Below, piece by piece: positions 41,913 to 52,700 of a DNA stretch of 64,000 bases; the first letter of the stretch is position 1, and each line of letters opens with the position of its first letter. The notes under the pieces are model-generated. The model worked only from the letters and a program-made list of their open reading frames with translations. It made no database searches and was not told the DNA's origin. This DNA is from Sphingomonas endolithica (GTDB lineage: Bacteria > Pseudomonadota > Alphaproteobacteria > Sphingomonadales > Sphingomonadaceae), in contig NZ_CP103057.1 of assembly GCF_025231525.1 (NCBI RefSeq), positions 1,009,001 through 1,073,000 on the forward strand, read 5' to 3'. Made by a program: the position numbers and the translations under genes.

Positions 41913-44648
41913 TCAGACCGCCCCGTGGCAATGCTTGTACTTGTTGCCCGATCCGCACGGGCACGGCGCGTTGCGGCTCACCTGCCCCGCCCAGTCGGCC
42001 GGATCTTCCCCGATATTGCTGCCATCAGGCTGCGGGATCGACAGCGGCGGCAGCCGCGTCTGGATCAGCCCGAGCGAGCCCGCATCCACGTCGTTGCTGT
42101 CGTCCAACCCGGTGAACGGGTCGAAATGCGTGGTGATGAAATCGGGCAGATCGGGTAATGCCGGCGCCTCGTTCACGCCGAACTCGGCATAGGCGATCGT
42201 CCGCGTCACGTCTTCGCGGATGCTGTCGAGCATGCGCTCGAACAGCGAGAAGGCTTCCTGCTTATACTCGTTGATCGGCGTCTTCTGCGCATAGGCGCGC
42301 AGATGGACGACCTGGCGCAACGCATCGAGCGTTGCCAGATGCTCCTTCCAGTGATGGTCGAGATTCTGCAGCAGGATCGACTTCTCGACCTGGATCCACA
42401 CGTCGGGTTCCAGCTGCGCCGCCTTGTCGGCGACCTGCGCATCGGCGGCTTCGCGCACGCGTTCGACCACCATCTCCGGATCGATCGCCTCTTCCTTCAG
42501 CCACTCCTCGATCGGCGGATCGACCGCCAGCGTGGTCAGCAGCTTCTCCTTGAGCGTAGCGACATCCCATTGCTCGGGGTATGAATTGGGCGGGCACGCC
42601 TCGCCGACGATCGCGTTGACCGTCTCGCTGCGCATGTCGGTCACCACGTCACCGACCGTCTCGGCATCCATGATGTCGCTGCGCTGCTCGTACACCACCT
42701 TGCGCTGGTCATTCATCACGTCATCATATTCGACGACCTGCTTGCGGATGTCGTAGTTGCGCGCCTCGACCTTCTTCTGCGCGGTCTCGATCGCCTTGCT
42801 CAGCCACTTGCTGCCGATCGCCTCGCCGTCGCCGATATTGTTGCGCATCATCCGCGCGAACAGCGTGTCCGGCCCGAAGATGCGCAGCAGGTCGTCGTCG
42901 AGGCTGAGATAGAAGCGCGACAGGCCGGGATCGCCCTGGCGGCCGGCGCGACCGCGCAGCTGGTTGTCGATGCGGCGGCTTTCGTGACGCTCGGTGCCGA
43001 GCACGAACAACCCGCCGGCCGCCAGCACTTCGGCCTTCTCGACCGCGATCTGCGCCTTGATGCGCGCGATCGCCTCGTCGCGTTCCGGCCCCTCGGGCAT
43101 CTCGGCGAGCTCGTCCTCGACCATGAATTCCAGATTGCCGCCAAGCTGAATATCGGTACCACGCCCCGCCATGTTGGTCGCGATCGTAACCGCCGACTTG
43201 CGCCCGGCCTGCGCGACGATATGCGCCTCCATCTCATGGAAGCGCGCGTTCAGCACCTTGTGCTCGACGCCTTCCTTGACGAGGAATTCGCTCAGCAGCT
43301 CCGATTTCTCGATCGACACGGTGCCGACCAGCACCGGTTGGCCCAACTCTGCGTGGTGCTTGATCTTCTTGGCGATCGCCGCGAACTTGTCGGCAGTGTC
43401 CTTGTAAAACTCGTCCTCCTCGTCGACGCGCTTGATGTCGACGTTGGTGGGGATCGTCACGACGTTCATCCTGTAGATGTCGAAGAATTCCGCCGCCTCG
43501 GTCGCGGCAGTGCCGGTCATGCCGCTGAGTTTCGGATACATGCGGAAATAATTCTGGAACGTGATCGAGGCCATGGTCTGGTTCTCTGGCTCGATCTCCA
43601 CACCCTCCTTGGCCTCGACCGCCTGGTGCAGGCCATCCGACCAGCGGCGACCGTCCATCATGCGCCCGGTGAATTCATCGATGATGATGACCTTGCCGTC
43701 CTTGACGATGTAATCGATGTCCGCCTTGAACATCACGATCGCGCGCAGCGCCTGGTTGAGGTGATGCACGACCTGTGTGTTCTCGAAATCGTACAGGTTG
43801 TCGCCCTGCAACAGCCCGTCGGCCTCGAGCATACGCTCGACCTTCTCGGTGCCGTCTTCGGTCAGGATGATCGTCTTCTGCTTCTCGTCCTTCTCGTAAT
43901 CGCCCGGCACCAGCCGCTTCACGACCAGATCGACCGAGCGGTACAGGTCCGTCTTGTCGTCGGTCGGCCCGGAGATGATCAGCGGCGTGCGCGCTTCGTC
44001 GATCAGCACCGAATCGACCTCGTCGACGATCGCCATCGCGAACGGGCGCTGCACCATGCTGGTCCGCTCGTACTTCATGTTATCACGCAGGTAATCGAAG
44101 CCGAATTCATTGTTCGTGCCGTAGGTGATGTCCGCGGCATAGGCCTCGCGACGCTGCGCGTCGGTCAGGTTGGGGATGATCGTGCCCGTGGTGAGGCCGA
44201 GGAAGTTGTACACCTGCCCCATCCACTCGGCGTCGCGCGCGGCAAGGTAATCGTTGACGGTGATGACGTGGACGCCGTCGCCCGGCAGCGCGTTGAGATA
44301 GGTGGCCAGCGTCGCGACCAACGTCTTGCCCTCGCCGGTGCGCATCTCGGCGATCTCGCCGCGGTGGAGCACGATGCCGCCGACCAGCTGCACGTCATAA
44401 TGGCGCTGCCCCAGCACGCGCTTGGCCGCTTCGCGCACCGTGGCGAACGCCTCGGGCAGCAGATCGTCGAGCTTGGTGCCGTTCGCCAAGCGCTCGCGGA
44501 AGACGATCGTCTGACGGGACAATTCCTCATCCGACATGGCCGAGATGGTCGGCTCGAACGCGCCGATCTTGTTGACGATGACGCCAAGCGACTTGACGTA
44601 GCGGTCGTTGGACGACCCGAAGAGCGATTTGGCAAAGCCGCCGAGCAT
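41913..44648 (-). CDS. secA: preprotein translocase ATPase SecA
   Basis: The 911-residue protein has all SecA landmarks: [18 protein letters not shown] at the N terminus, [21 protein letters not shown] (Walker A), [19 protein letters not shown], the preprotein cross-linking domain, [14 protein letters not shown] and [19 protein letters not shown]. The C-terminal zinc/SecB-binding motif is [13 protein letters not shown]. It powers export of unfolded proteins through SecYEG. The ATG at 44648 is preferred to one seven codons upstream because it begins with the conserved LGGFAK. The length is normal. Confidence 0.98.
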   Translation of the reverse strand: MLGGFAKSLFGSSNDRYVKSLGVIVNKIGAFEPTISAMSDEELSRQTIVFRERLANGTKLDDLLPEAFATVREAAKRVLGQRHYDVQLVGGIVLHRGEIAEMRTGEGKTLVATLATYLNALPGDGVHVITVNDYLAARDAEWMGQVYNFLGLTTGTIIPNLTDAQRREAYAADITYGTNNEFGFDYLRDNMKYERTSMVQRPFAMAIVDEVDSVLIDEARTPLIISGPTDDKTDLYRSVDLVVKRLVPGDYEKDEKQKTIILTEDGTEKVERMLEADGLLQGDNLYDFENTQVVHHLNQALRAIVMFKADIDYIVKDGKVIIIDEFTGRMMDGRRWSDGLHQAVEAKEGVEIEPENQTMASITFQNYFRMYPKLSGMTGTAATEAAEFFDIYRMNVVTIPTNVDIKRVDEEDEFYKDTADKFAAIAKKIKHHAELGQPVLVGTVSIEKSELLSEFLVKEGVEHKVLNARFHEMEAHIVAQAGRKSAVTIATNMAGRGTDIQLGGNLEFMVEDELAEMPEGPERDEAIARIKAQIAVEKAEVLAAGGLFVLGTERHESRRIDNQLRGRAGRQGDPGLSRFYLSLDDDLLRIFGPDTLFARMMRNNIGDGEAIGSKWLSKAIETAQKKVEARNYDIRKQVVEYDDVMNDQRKVVYEQRSDIMDAETVGDVVTDMRSETVNAIVGEACPPNSYPEQWDVATLKEKLLTTLAVDPPIEEWLKEEAIDPEMVVERVREAADAQVADKAAQLEPDVWIQVEKSILLQNLDHHWKEHLATLDALRQVVHLRAYAQKTPINEYKQEAFSLFERMLDSIREDVTRTIAYAEFGVNEAPALPDLPDFITTHFDPFTGLDDSNDVDAGSLGLIQTRLPPLSIPQPDGSNIGEDPADWAGQVSRNAPCPCGSGNKYKHCHGAV

Positions 44649-44746
44649 GGAGAATTCCTGTACGTTCAAAGGGCGCGCACGCGAGGAGCGGCGACGAAGG
44701 AGATCGGTTCGGGGAAAGCGCGGACGTTGGTCCCGCGCTCAGGCGC

Positions 44747-45019
44747 TTACCGGCGCAATTTGCTCAGATAGAGCGGGATCGGTGCGGCGAGCGCCAAAGC
44801 GGCATTGCCGACCAACACGCGCGACGTTGCAGCCGCCGTCGGCTGGACGACAAGCGCGAGCCAGGAGCGTTGCCGCTGTACGGCAACCAGCGCCGCACTG
44901 GCGGCTTGCTCGCCGGTCATCGCGGCGCTTTGATGGAACTGCGCCTCGCCCACGCGCACGCCCGAGATGACGCCGGTCAGCGCGCTCAGCATGGCGGAGA
45001 GGAACAGTAACAGCGGCAC
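44747..45019 (-). CDS. small hydrophobic protein of unknown function
   Basis: This 90-residue protein reads [25 protein letters not shown] at the N terminus (a membrane segment or signal). A polar middle with [15 protein letters not shown] follows, then a second hydrophobic stretch ([19 protein letters not shown]). I do not recognise a family. It lies 98 bp upstream of secA on the same strand and could be a short membrane protein of the same transcript. Codon use is like the neighbours, which supports it being real. An overlapping plus-strand frame is Arg-rich and unlikely. Confidence 0.5.
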   Translation of the reverse strand: MPLLLFLSAMLSALTGVISGVRVGEAQFHQSAAMTGEQAASAALVAVQRQRSWLALVVQPTAAATSRVLVGNAALALAAPIPLYLSKLRR

Positions 45020-45330
45020 GTATCATCCTATGACAGTCACGTGTTGCCGGAGGCTGAACGCGAACCGGCCGGACATACTTGCTGCCTGCGGCTTCGCCTA
45101 GAGGCAATCGACTGGGGCGGCTTGCCCCTTCTAGTTCCCCGGCGAAGGCCGGGGCCCAGTTGAGGAACGTAGGTTGGTAAGCGTCGCGCGCCATTACGTC
45201 GACCTTCCCGACTGGGCCCCGCCTTCGCCGGGGAGCAAGACGCGCTGGCGTGCTAGCCAAACTGCTCGCCTGCCGATACGCATGGACACAGAAACGCCCG
45301 CACCAAGCAGGCACAGCATGGAGCAGAAAA
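45020..45330. other. gene-free region upstream of the oxidoreductase gene
   Basis: This 311-bp interval between divergent genes holds the family A repeat at 45135-45235. The remainder (45020-45134 and 45236-45330) shows no coding potential, terminator or recognisable binding site. A GGAG ribosome site at about 45320 serves the TTG start at 45331. Confidence 0.45.
45135..45235. repeat. palindromic intergenic element, family A copy 3
   Basis: TTCCCCGGCGAAGGCCGGGG with CCCAGTTGAGGAACG on the left pairs with the right end GACTGGGCCCCGCCTTCGCC with GGGGAGC. The left arm's first 20 bases are identical to copy 2 at 25487. The inner part contains GGTTGGTAAGCGTCGCGCG, the inverse of the middle of copy 2 (CGCGCAGCGCC ... 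CTTACCAAC), so the element can insert in either orientation. Confidence 0.8.
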
Positions 45331-46458
45331 TTGACCGACACGATCCCCACGCATGCCAAGCAACTGTTCTCGACCGTCACCGAAGACGGCCGCCTCGAAC
45401 TCGCCATGCGCACCGTGCCCGTGAACGAACCGGGTGATGACGAGGTGCTGATCCGCGTCGATGCCGCACCGATCAATCCGTCCGATCTAGGCGTCATGCT
45501 GACGGTCGCCGACAGCAACGCCTTCGAAGCGGGGGAGGACAGCGCGTCTGCCGCAATCCCGGAGGCGATGCTGCGCCACGTCGCCGCGCGCAAGGGTATC
45601 TCCATTCCGATCGGCAATGAAGGCGCAGGCCTGGTCGTCCAGGCAGGCTCCTCGCCCGCAGCGCAGGCCCTGCTCGGCAAAACCGTCGCGCTGGCGGGTG
45701 GCGGCATGTACGCGACCTATCGCGTGGCCAAGGCAAGTGCGTGCATGGTCGTACCGGAGGGCACATCCGCCGAAGAAGCCGCCTCATCCTTCGTCAACCC
45801 GCTCACCGCGCTGGCCATGGTCGGCACGATGCGGCTCGACGGTTACAAGGCACTGATCCACACCGCGGCCGCCTCCAACCTGGGACAGATGCTGGTGAAG
45901 CTGTGCCTCGCGGAAGGCATCGAGCTGGTCAATATCGTGCGCAGCGCAGAGCAGGTCGCGCTGCTAAAGTCACTCGGCGCACGTCACGTGGTCGATTCGT
46001 CGCAGCCCGATTTCATGAAGGCACTGACCGAAGCGATCGCCGAGACCCAGGCCTTCCTGGCGTTCGATGCGATCGGCGGCGGACGGCTTGCCGGACAGAT
46101 CCTGACGGCGATGGAGGCGGCGGCGCTCAAGACGCAAAAGGCAAACGGCCCTTATGGCTCGACGCAGTACAAGCAGGTCTATCTCTACGGCGGGCTCAAC
46201 ACCGCAGCGACCGAGATCACGCGCGGCTTCGGCATGTCGTGGGGTATCGGTGGCTTCCTGCTGACCTATTTCATGCAGCGCGTCGGGCAGGAGGAGACGG
46301 CGGCGCTCCGCTCGCGGGTCGCGCGCGAGCTGAAGACGACATTCGCCAGCACCTATACCAGCCGCATCACGCTGGCGCTGGCGATCGAGCCCGCAACCAT
46401 CGCGGCCTATAATCGGCGCGCTACGGGCGCGAAGTATCTGATCTTGCCGCAGGGGTGA
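45331..46458 (+). CDS. zinc-type alcohol dehydrogenase/quinone reductase-like protein
   Basis: The 375-residue protein has the MDR layout. A GroES-like N domain (PGDDEVLIRVDAAPINPSDLGVML) and GNEGAGLVVQAGSSPAAQALLGKTVAL precede a Rossmann half with ALIHTAAASNLGQMLVKLCLAEGIELVNIVRSAEQVALLKSLGARHVVD. The catalytic zinc cysteines of alcohol dehydrogenases are absent, as in NADPH:quinone reductases. I start at the TTG at 45331 behind GGAGCAG; no ATG fits in frame between the upstream repeat and the conserved region. The substrate is unknown. It converges with the SDR gene. Confidence 0.8.
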   Translation: MTDTIPTHAKQLFSTVTEDGRLELAMRTVPVNEPGDDEVLIRVDAAPINPSDLGVMLTVADSNAFEAGEDSASAAIPEAMLRHVAARKGISIPIGNEGAGLVVQAGSSPAAQALLGKTVALAGGGMYATYRVAKASACMVVPEGTSAEEAASSFVNPLTALAMVGTMRLDGYKALIHTAAASNLGQMLVKLCLAEGIELVNIVRSAEQVALLKSLGARHVVDSSQPDFMKALTEAIAETQAFLAFDAIGGGRLAGQILTAMEAAALKTQKANGPYGSTQYKQVYLYGGLNTAATEITRGFGMSWGIGGFLLTYFMQRVGQEETAALRSRVARELKTTFASTYTSRITLALAIEPATIAAYNRRATGAKYLILPQG

Positions 46459-46467
46459 CAATTACCT

Positions 46468-46494
46468 GCCCCCCTCCCTGAAAGGGAGGGGGGC
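46468..46494. repeat. 12-bp GC palindrome (CCCTCCCTGAAAGGGAGGG type, family E)
   Basis: GCCCCCCTCCCT and AGGGAGGGGGGC pair perfectly around GAA between two convergent stop codons. There is no T-run in the correct place for either gene. The same core, CCCTCCCTGAAAGGGAGG, occurs inside addB at 54682-54792. Confidence 0.7.
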
Positions 46495-46500
46495 AAAAAG

Positions 46501-47247
46501 TCAGCCGTTCACAGCCGCGAAGACTCTGTCGTAATTCCCGCTCGCCTCCGCCGTGCGCAGGAACTGCACGCGCTCGACGCCATTCTCGGGCCCGGTCGGA
46601 TGTGCCTTCAGCAGCGCCACCGTCTCGGCGATATACGCATCCAGCGGCATCGACTGCGGGTTCTCCGCATGCCCCGGCATCAGATCGGTCGCCACGCCCG
46701 GCGGCGAGATTTCGATCACGTCGATGCTGGTGTCGCGCAGTTGATGGCGCAGCGACTGGCTCCAGGAATGGATCGCCGCCTTGGTCGCGCTATAGGTGGG
46801 TGTTGCGGCCAGCGGCACGAAGGCCAAACCGGACGACACCGTCATCACCGTGGCGCTCGGCTGCTGGCGGAGATGCGGGAGCAACGCCGCCGTCAGCCGG
46901 ATCGGACCCAGCAGGTTCGTGGTGATGGTGGCTTCGACCACGCCGAGATCGAACGGTTCGGCGAGCAGATCCTCCGCCACCATAATGCCGGCATTGTTGA
47001 TCACCACGTTGAGTGCCGGATAATCCCCGGTAACCTGCGCTGCGAACTTCGTGATCGCCTGCGGATCGGCGACATCGAGCACGGCATAATGCATGCCCGG
47101 ATTGTCCGCGGCGGTCTCCTTCAGCGCCGCTTCGCGCCGGCCGGTGACGATCACCTCGTTCCCCTCCGCCTGGAGTGCCACCGCGAGTGCCCGCCCGATA
47201 CCCGATGCGCCGCCGGTGATGAGAATGGTGTTGCCGCTGATGTTCAT
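46501..47247 (-). CDS. short-chain dehydrogenase/reductase (DltE-like)
   Basis: The 248-residue protein has the SDR motifs: GNTILITGGASGIGRALAVAL (TGxxxGIG cofactor loop), VINNAGIM (NNAG), SSGLAF with catalytic Ser and YSATKAA (YxxxK). Following TxxSGIGR-type residues and IEISPPGVATDLMPGH, it fits the group annotated as DltE-like or clavaldehyde-type SDRs. The substrate is unknown. It is divergent from a HxlR regulator with a 100-bp gap, a common arrangement in which the regulator represses the oxidoreductase. Confidence 0.87.
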   Translation of the reverse strand: MNISGNTILITGGASGIGRALAVALQAEGNEVIVTGRREAALKETAADNPGMHYAVLDVADPQAITKFAAQVTGDYPALNVVINNAGIMVAEDLLAEPFDLGVVEATITTNLLGPIRLTAALLPHLRQQPSATVMTVSSGLAFVPLAATPTYSATKAAIHSWSQSLRHQLRDTSIDVIEISPPGVATDLMPGHAENPQSMPLDAYIAETVALLKAHPTGPENGVERVQFLRTAEASGNYDRVFAAVNG

Positions 47248-47347
47248 CGTTTCTGCTCCTGTGATTGCCTGTAAGCACTGATATAGAGCGGCACTTACCG
47301 ACCGAAAGTAGGCACCGGAATGTGCCATACGCACCAAGAGGAAACCA

Positions 47348-47737
47348 ATGTCCGTCGCCGCGTTCGAGAGCTATCCGCAAGCCGATCCCGAGGTCGATGC
47401 GCTCGTCACCGACGTGATCGGCCGCGTTGCCGACAAATGGACCATGCTGGTGCTGGAAGTGCTGGTGGAACATGGCGAGTTGCGGTTCACGCGATTGGGC
47501 CAGCTGACCGGCAAGATCAGCCAGAAGATGCTGACGCAGACCCTGCGCGCGATGGAGCGCGACGGGCTGATCGTGCGCACGGTGCACCCGGTGGTGCCGC
47601 CCAAGGTGGAATATCGCCTGACCGATCTCGGTTACACCCTGGCCGGCGCGTTCTGTGGCGTCTGGGAATGGGCGGCCGAAAATCTGGAGCGTATTCAAAA
47701 AAGCCGCGCGGCATTCGACGCGCGTACCGACGGCTGA
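47348..47737 (+). CDS. HxlR-family transcriptional regulator
   Basis: The 129-residue protein contains VADKWTMLVLEVLVEHGELRFTRLGQLTGKISQKMLTQTLRAMERDGLIVRTVHPVVPPKVEYRLTDLG. This is the HxlR/MarR-like winged helix with the diagnostic KW near the start and VPPKVEYxLT at the wing. HxlR proteins usually sense electrophiles or quinones and control reductases, which fits the divergent SDR gene and the quinone-reductase-like gene nearby. AGAGGAAA precedes the ATG. No upstream Cys is present in the first helix (residues 1-25), so a thiol switch of the usual kind is unlikely. Confidence 0.92.
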   Translation: MSVAAFESYPQADPEVDALVTDVIGRVADKWTMLVLEVLVEHGELRFTRLGQLTGKISQKMLTQTLRAMERDGLIVRTVHPVVPPKVEYRLTDLGYTLAGAFCGVWEWAAENLERIQKSRAAFDARTDG

Positions 47738-47764
47738 CTATTTGCGTGGGCGCCCGCGCCATCT

Positions 47765-48997
47765 ATGAGGATGGCCATGACCATTTCCCCGCTTGCCTCG
47801 CTTTTTCCCACGCTGCCGGCCATCGCCGGCGTCACGCCGCGCATCGCCCGCGCGCAGTACAAGAATTGGGACCGCTGCGACCTGACCTTCGTGACGTTCG
47901 CCGAGGGCACCACCGCCGCCGGCGTGCTGACGCAGAGCAAATGCCCGTCGCCGGAAGTAGAATGGTGCCGCAAGGCGCTGACGCTCGGCAATGCGCGCGC
48001 GCTGGTGGTGAACGCGGGCAACTCCAACGCCTTTACCGGCGCGCGTGGGCGTAGCGCGGTCGAGGCGATCGCCGCGCGGACGGCGCAAGCGCTCGGCTGC
48101 CAGCCCTCTGACGTCTATGTCGCATCAACGGGCGTGATCGGCGTGCCGCTGCCGATCGACAAGGCCGAGGCCGGCCTGGATGCCGCATTCGTCGCGGACG
48201 TATGCAGCTGGCAGGACGCCACCAACACGATCGGCACGACCGACACTTTCCCCAAGGCGGCCACCACCTCGGCGATCGTCGATGGCAAGACGATCAACCT
48301 GGTCGGCATCATCAAGGGTTCGGGGATGATCGCGCCGGACATGGCGACGATGCTCGGCTTCATCTTCACCGATGCGGCGGTCGATGGCGCGTTCCTGCAG
48401 GGGTGCCTGGCCGCGGCAAACGCCACCAGCTTCTCGTGCATCACCGTGGATAGCGACACCTCGACCAGCGACACCGTGCTTGCCTTCGCCACGGGCCGCG
48501 CGGGCAACACGCCGCTGACCTCGTCGGACAATGACGGCGCAGATGCCTTTGCCGCGGCGCTTGCCGATCTATGCCGCCAACTGGCGCACCTCGTCGTGCG
48601 CGATGGCGAGGGGGCGACCAAGTTCATCCGCATCGATGTCGACGGCGCGGAGAGCGACCGCAGCGCGCATCGCATCGCCATGTCCGTCGCCAATTCGCCA
48701 CTGGTGAAGACCGCCATCGCCGGCGAGGACGCCAATTGGGGACGCGTCGTCATGGCGGTGGGCAAAGCCGGCGAACCGGCAGAGCGCGACAAGCTCGCCA
48801 TCCGCTTCGGCGCGACGCAAGTGGCGGAAGGCGGGCTGGCGGTGGAAGGATATGACGAGGCACCGGTGGCGGCGCATCTGAAGGGTAGCGACGTCGAGAT
48901 CGGGGTGGAGCTGGGGCTCGGCGAAGGCCGTGCCACGGTGTGGACCTGCGACCTGACGCACGGCTACATCTCGATCAACGCGGATTATCGGTCGTAG
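47765..48997 (+). CDS. argJ: bifunctional ornithine acetyltransferase / N-acetylglutamate synthase
   Basis: The 410-residue protein shows ArgJ features: VTFAEGTTAAGVLTQSK, NAGNSNAFTG, ASTGVIGVPLPID and KGSGMIAPDMATMLGFIFTDA. The last holds the autocleavage site A-T (the Thr becomes the catalytic nucleophile of the beta chain). It ends in DLTHGYISINADYRS, the family terminus. It recycles the acetyl group between ornithine and glutamate in arginine synthesis. Starts at 47765, 47771 and 47777 are all possible. It follows the HxlR gene by 27 bp on the same strand, but a functional link is unlikely. Confidence 0.95.
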   Translation: MRMAMTISPLASLFPTLPAIAGVTPRIARAQYKNWDRCDLTFVTFAEGTTAAGVLTQSKCPSPEVEWCRKALTLGNARALVVNAGNSNAFTGARGRSAVEAIAARTAQALGCQPSDVYVASTGVIGVPLPIDKAEAGLDAAFVADVCSWQDATNTIGTTDTFPKAATTSAIVDGKTINLVGIIKGSGMIAPDMATMLGFIFTDAAVDGAFLQGCLAAANATSFSCITVDSDTSTSDTVLAFATGRAGNTPLTSSDNDGADAFAAALADLCRQLAHLVVRDGEGATKFIRIDVDGAESDRSAHRIAMSVANSPLVKTAIAGEDANWGRVVMAVGKAGEPAERDKLAIRFGATQVAEGGLAVEGYDEAPVAAHLKGSDVEIGVELGLGEGRATVWTCDLTHGYISINADYRS

Positions 48998-49080
48998 GGC
49001 AAGACGCGCGCTCAGGTACGGCGCGTTGCGCGGTGGTTTGTGGATGCAGTGGTCCATAATGCGCTTGCATCAACCCCATC

Positions 49081-49186
49081 GTCACCCCGGACTTGGTCCG
49101 GGGTCCACCAAGCCGCTTACGACGGGGATAGTGCCTCGAACGCACAGCGTGCTGCACGGTGGACCCCGGAACAAGTCCGGGGTGAC
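49081..49186. repeat. long palindromic element, family B copy 2
   Basis: GTCACCCCGGACTTGGTCCG with GGGTCCAC at the left and GTGGACCCCGGAACAAGTCC with GGGGTGAC at the right are inverted with one mismatch, enclosing about 50 bases. The arms match copy 1 at 21911-21998; the inner sequence differs. Confidence 0.85.
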
Positions 49187-49252
49187 GATCAGGGAGCCGG
49201 ACTGCCTTGGGCGAACGGCCGGTCTAGGCTAGCCCGCATCAGGCAACGGCCA

Positions 49253-49328
49253 GTGCTCCCGCGAACGCCGAAGCCCAGGGTCGCAAAGACGGCGTCCTGC
49301 GACCCTGGGCTCGTGCCTGCGCAGAAGC
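49253..49328. repeat. palindromic intergenic element, family C copy 2
   Basis: GTGCTCCCGCGAACGC, then GCCCAGGGTCGCA and TGCGACCCTGGGC (13-bp perfect arms), then CGTGCCTGCGCAGAAGC repeat the three-part layout of the element at 201-285. The central arms are better preserved here. Confidence 0.7.
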
Positions 49329-49337
49329 CCAATCAAC

Positions 49338-49661
49338 TCAGGCCAGTTCGCCTTCCAGCCAGGCCTTGATCCGGCCCTTGGGCTCGGCGCCGACCTTGGT
49401 CGCAGCAGGCACGCCGTCCTTGAACAGGATCATCGTCGGGATGCCGCGCACGCCGTAGCGGCCCGGCGCATCGGGATTCTCGTCGATGTTGAGCTTGGCG
49501 ATCGTCACCTGCTCGCCTAGTTCCTCGGAAATCTCTTCGAGGCTCGGCCCGATCATCTTGCACGGGCCACACCATTCGGCCCAGAAATCGACCAGCACCG
49601 GGCCATCGGCCTTCAGCACGTCATTGTCCCAGCTGGTATCGGTAATCTGCTTGGTCGCCAT
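49338..49661 (-). CDS. trxA: thioredoxin 1
   Basis: The 107-residue protein has the thioredoxin fold with [21 protein letters not shown], the active-site CGPC (C33-C36 region). [28 protein letters not shown] contains the cis-proline. It reduces protein disulfides with NADPH via thioredoxin reductase. It is the last gene of the minus-strand run, 91 bp behind addA, the order seen in many alphaproteobacteria. Confidence 0.96.
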   Translation of the reverse strand: MATKQITDTSWDNDVLKADGPVLVDFWAEWCGPCKMIGPSLEEISEELGEQVTIAKLNIDENPDAPGRYGVRGIPTMILFKDGVPAATKVGAEPKGRIKAWLEGELA

Positions 49662-49752
49662 GATATTCTCCTTGTCTTCACCAATCTAGGCACGCGGGCC
49701 ACAACCCTCAAGCGCGCGAGGGCAAGCTTTGCTCCCCACGGGCGAAGCGGCG

Positions 49753-52700
49753 CTATGGCGAGACGTCGGCAAAGCCCGGTTTGTGCGCCTCGATCAGCGC
49801 GGCCGGCAGGTCGAACAGCACCGGGCCCGAGGTATAGAGCAAAGCCGCCTCGATCGTCCGGTCGGGGAAGATCACCGCCAGCGCGTGCACATAGGCCGCC
49901 ATCTGCCGCAGATGGTAGGACGGGACGTCCGCCAACCCCGCGGGGCTCTGCCGGCCGGTCTTGAAGTCCACCACGCGGACATGGCTGTCGGTCACGAGCA
50001 GGCGATCGACCGTTCCCGATACGACGACGCCATTGCCGACCACCGCGGCGATCGGCGCCTCGGCCAGCGACTGCGGCCCAAACAGGTCGGCATGCGCAGG
50101 GTCGGCGAGCACCGCGACTACCGTGGCGGCGATCTCCGCGCGCACCGTGGCATCCGCCACGCCACCAGCGCCGGCCAACCAGCGCTCCGCCGCCGCCGCG
50201 CGCTCCTCCACCGGCACCGCCGGCAAACGTTCGAACAGCGCGTGGATCAGCCGCCCGCGCTCTGCTGCAGCACGCATGGCGGGCGATGGCGGCGGATCCG
50301 CCACCGCGTCGTCGCCAAGTGAGGACGGCGCCAGGGGCCGCGGCGGGCGAGCTTCCTCGGGAGCGTCGCGGCGAGCCCAGTCCGGCACCGCCTCCGCTGC
50401 CGCGCTCGTCTCGGCGGGCCCGCGTTGCAATGCGACCGGCTTCTGCCGCTCGCGCCCGCCGAACGTGCGGACGTCCTCGGCCGGGTCGATCTGCAAGGCG
50501 GTAAAGGCGTGGTCAGCGGCTGCGTACCAGCTCTGCTCCGGCGGCACGCCTTTGGCCATCGGCCCGAGCGCACCTGCGATCACCAGCCGCTCTTCGGCCC
50601 GCGTCGCCGCGACGTAGAACAGCCGCCAATGCTCTTCCAACTCGCGCCGTTCCGCCGCCTCGATGACCTCGCCCAGCGTACCGCCGCGTTCGGCGCCGCG
50701 GGGACGGAAGATCGGGAAGGGCAGCTCCACGCCCTCCGGCGCCCATTTCAGCACGCGCGCGGGGGTGCGCGTCGGATCGGCAGTGGCATCGGCCAGGATC
50801 ACCAGCGGCGCCTGCAGCCCCTTGGCACCATGCGCGGTCATCACGCGGACGGCATCGAGCGGCGCCGACGGATCGCGCACGATCTCCACGTCGCCGCGAT
50901 CGAACCAGTCGAGGAAGCGCTGCAGCGACGGGGTCGAGGCGCTTTCGAAATCGAGCGCGGCGTTGAGCAATTCCTCGATCGGATCGCGCGCCTCCTGTCC
51001 CAGCCGCCGCAGCAGCTTGCGCCGCCCGCCGAGCGGCCCGGACAGCATCTCCTCGAGGAAGCGATATGGCGTCGCAATGTCGGCGCGCGACAAGATTTGC
51101 AGCAGCGGGGCGAGCCGCTCGCGCGGCTGCGTGCGCGACAGATGCTGCCACAGGCTGCCCGAACCGCGCGGTGCCGCCGCCATCAGCTCGTCCTGTGTCC
51201 AGCCGATCAGCGGCGAGACCAGCAAGGATGCGAGCGACAGATCGTCGCCGGGCTGCAGCACGAAGCGGATCGCGGCGAGCAGATCCTGCACCGAAAGCGG
51301 CGCGTTCAGCCGCAGCCGGTCCACCCCCGCCACTGGCACGCGCTCGGCATAGAGCCGCGCCACGACCAGGGAGGCGAGCTCCCCGCGCCGCTTGACCAGG
51401 ATCATCACGTCCTCGGGTCGGAGCGCACGGCCCTTGCTGTCCAGCATCAGCGGGGTAGGCCCGTACAGCCACGCCTTTACCTGACGCGCGATATTGGCGG
51501 CCAGCGCACGCGTGGCATCGGGCACCCAGCCCTCGGCCTCCTCGTCCGATCCGCCGGTCACCACCGGCGGCCACAATTCCACCGCACCCGGGCCCGGCAC
51601 TTCGCTGGCATGCGTATCGACCTCGGCCGCGCCCATCGCCGGTGCACCGATCGCCTCGATCACGGCATCGACGAACTCCAGCACCGGCCGGGTCGAGCGG
51701 AACGACTGGGTCAGCGACAACTGGGCCATCGGCAAGCCGCGCTCCTCGGGCGACGTTGCGTCGTCGCCCAGCGCCTCTTCCGCACGCCGGCTGAAATACA
51801 GCTCCGCCGCTTCGAAATTGCGTGGATCGGTGCCCTGGAAGCCGAAGATCGCCTGCTTCTGGTCGCCGACCGTGAACAAGGTGCGCGTGTTCGGGGCATG
51901 CGCTCCCTGTCCGGCGAAGAACTCGTCGGCGAGCGCGCGGACGATGCGCCATTGGTGCGCATTGGTGTCCTGTGCCTCGTCGATCAGCACATGCTCTGTC
52001 ACCTGGTCGAGCTTGTAGCGGATCCACTCGCCCATGCCCGGCTGATCAAACAGATCAACGGTCGCACGGATCAGGTCGTCGAAATCGACCGCCCCCATAC
52101 GCCGCTTGGCCAGGGCATAGGCCGCGGCATAATCGCGCCCTACCGACAGCGCGTCGGCCAGCAGATCGGCATAGGCCGCACGGGTCCGCATCGAGAGCAA
52201 CGCCGCGCAAGTTTCGTAGAGGCCGCCGGCCAGCTCGGCATAGTCGGGATGCTGCGGCGCCTGCCCCTTGCCGAAGGAGCGCACGTCACCATCCGCCTTG
52301 GCCCACACCTTGTGCAAATCGTGCAGTGTCGCGGCGCGCTCGGCCGGCGCGCGATCCAGCCAGGCCGACACCAGGCCGGCGCGCTCCACGCCACCCTTCG
52401 TGCCCCACGCGGCATTGAACCCGCCGACCGCATCGAGCGTCTCGTGATCGAATGCGCAATCGTCGCACGCGCCGGCAATCTCTTCGTCGATGTCGCCCAG
52501 CGGCAAGTCCATCGCGCCACGCAGGAACGGCCCGATCTCGCTCGGCAGCGCCGCCATCGCATCGGGCGCTCGCGCACAAGCGCGCAGGAAATTCTCCGCC
52601 TCGCCTTCGCCCAACCGCAGGCTCAGCGCGCCGACGATCGCGATGTCCCGCTCGCTGGCGGCGACCAGCATCTCGGCCAGCGCCTCGCGCGCCAGCAGCG

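Larger units (their letters stand above)
48998..49337. other. gene-free convergent region carrying two repeat elements
   Basis: The 340 bp between the argJ stop and the trxA stop hold family B copy 2 (49081-49186) and family C copy 2 (49253-49328), with 66 bases between. There is no coding frame with protein-like composition and no intrinsic terminator. The palindromes may act as transcription or mRNA 3'-end barriers here. Confidence 0.5.

Noticed and set aside
42984..44771. A 595-codon plus-strand frame inside secA
   Set aside because: It is a shadow of the high-GC secA sequence on the opposite strand, and the product is His/Asp/Val-rich without motifs.
46468..46494. Hairpin between the oxidoreductase and SDR genes as an intrinsic terminator
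   Set aside because: The stem is strong, but the A/T run lies on the wrong side for both converging genes. It matches a repeat also found inside addB.
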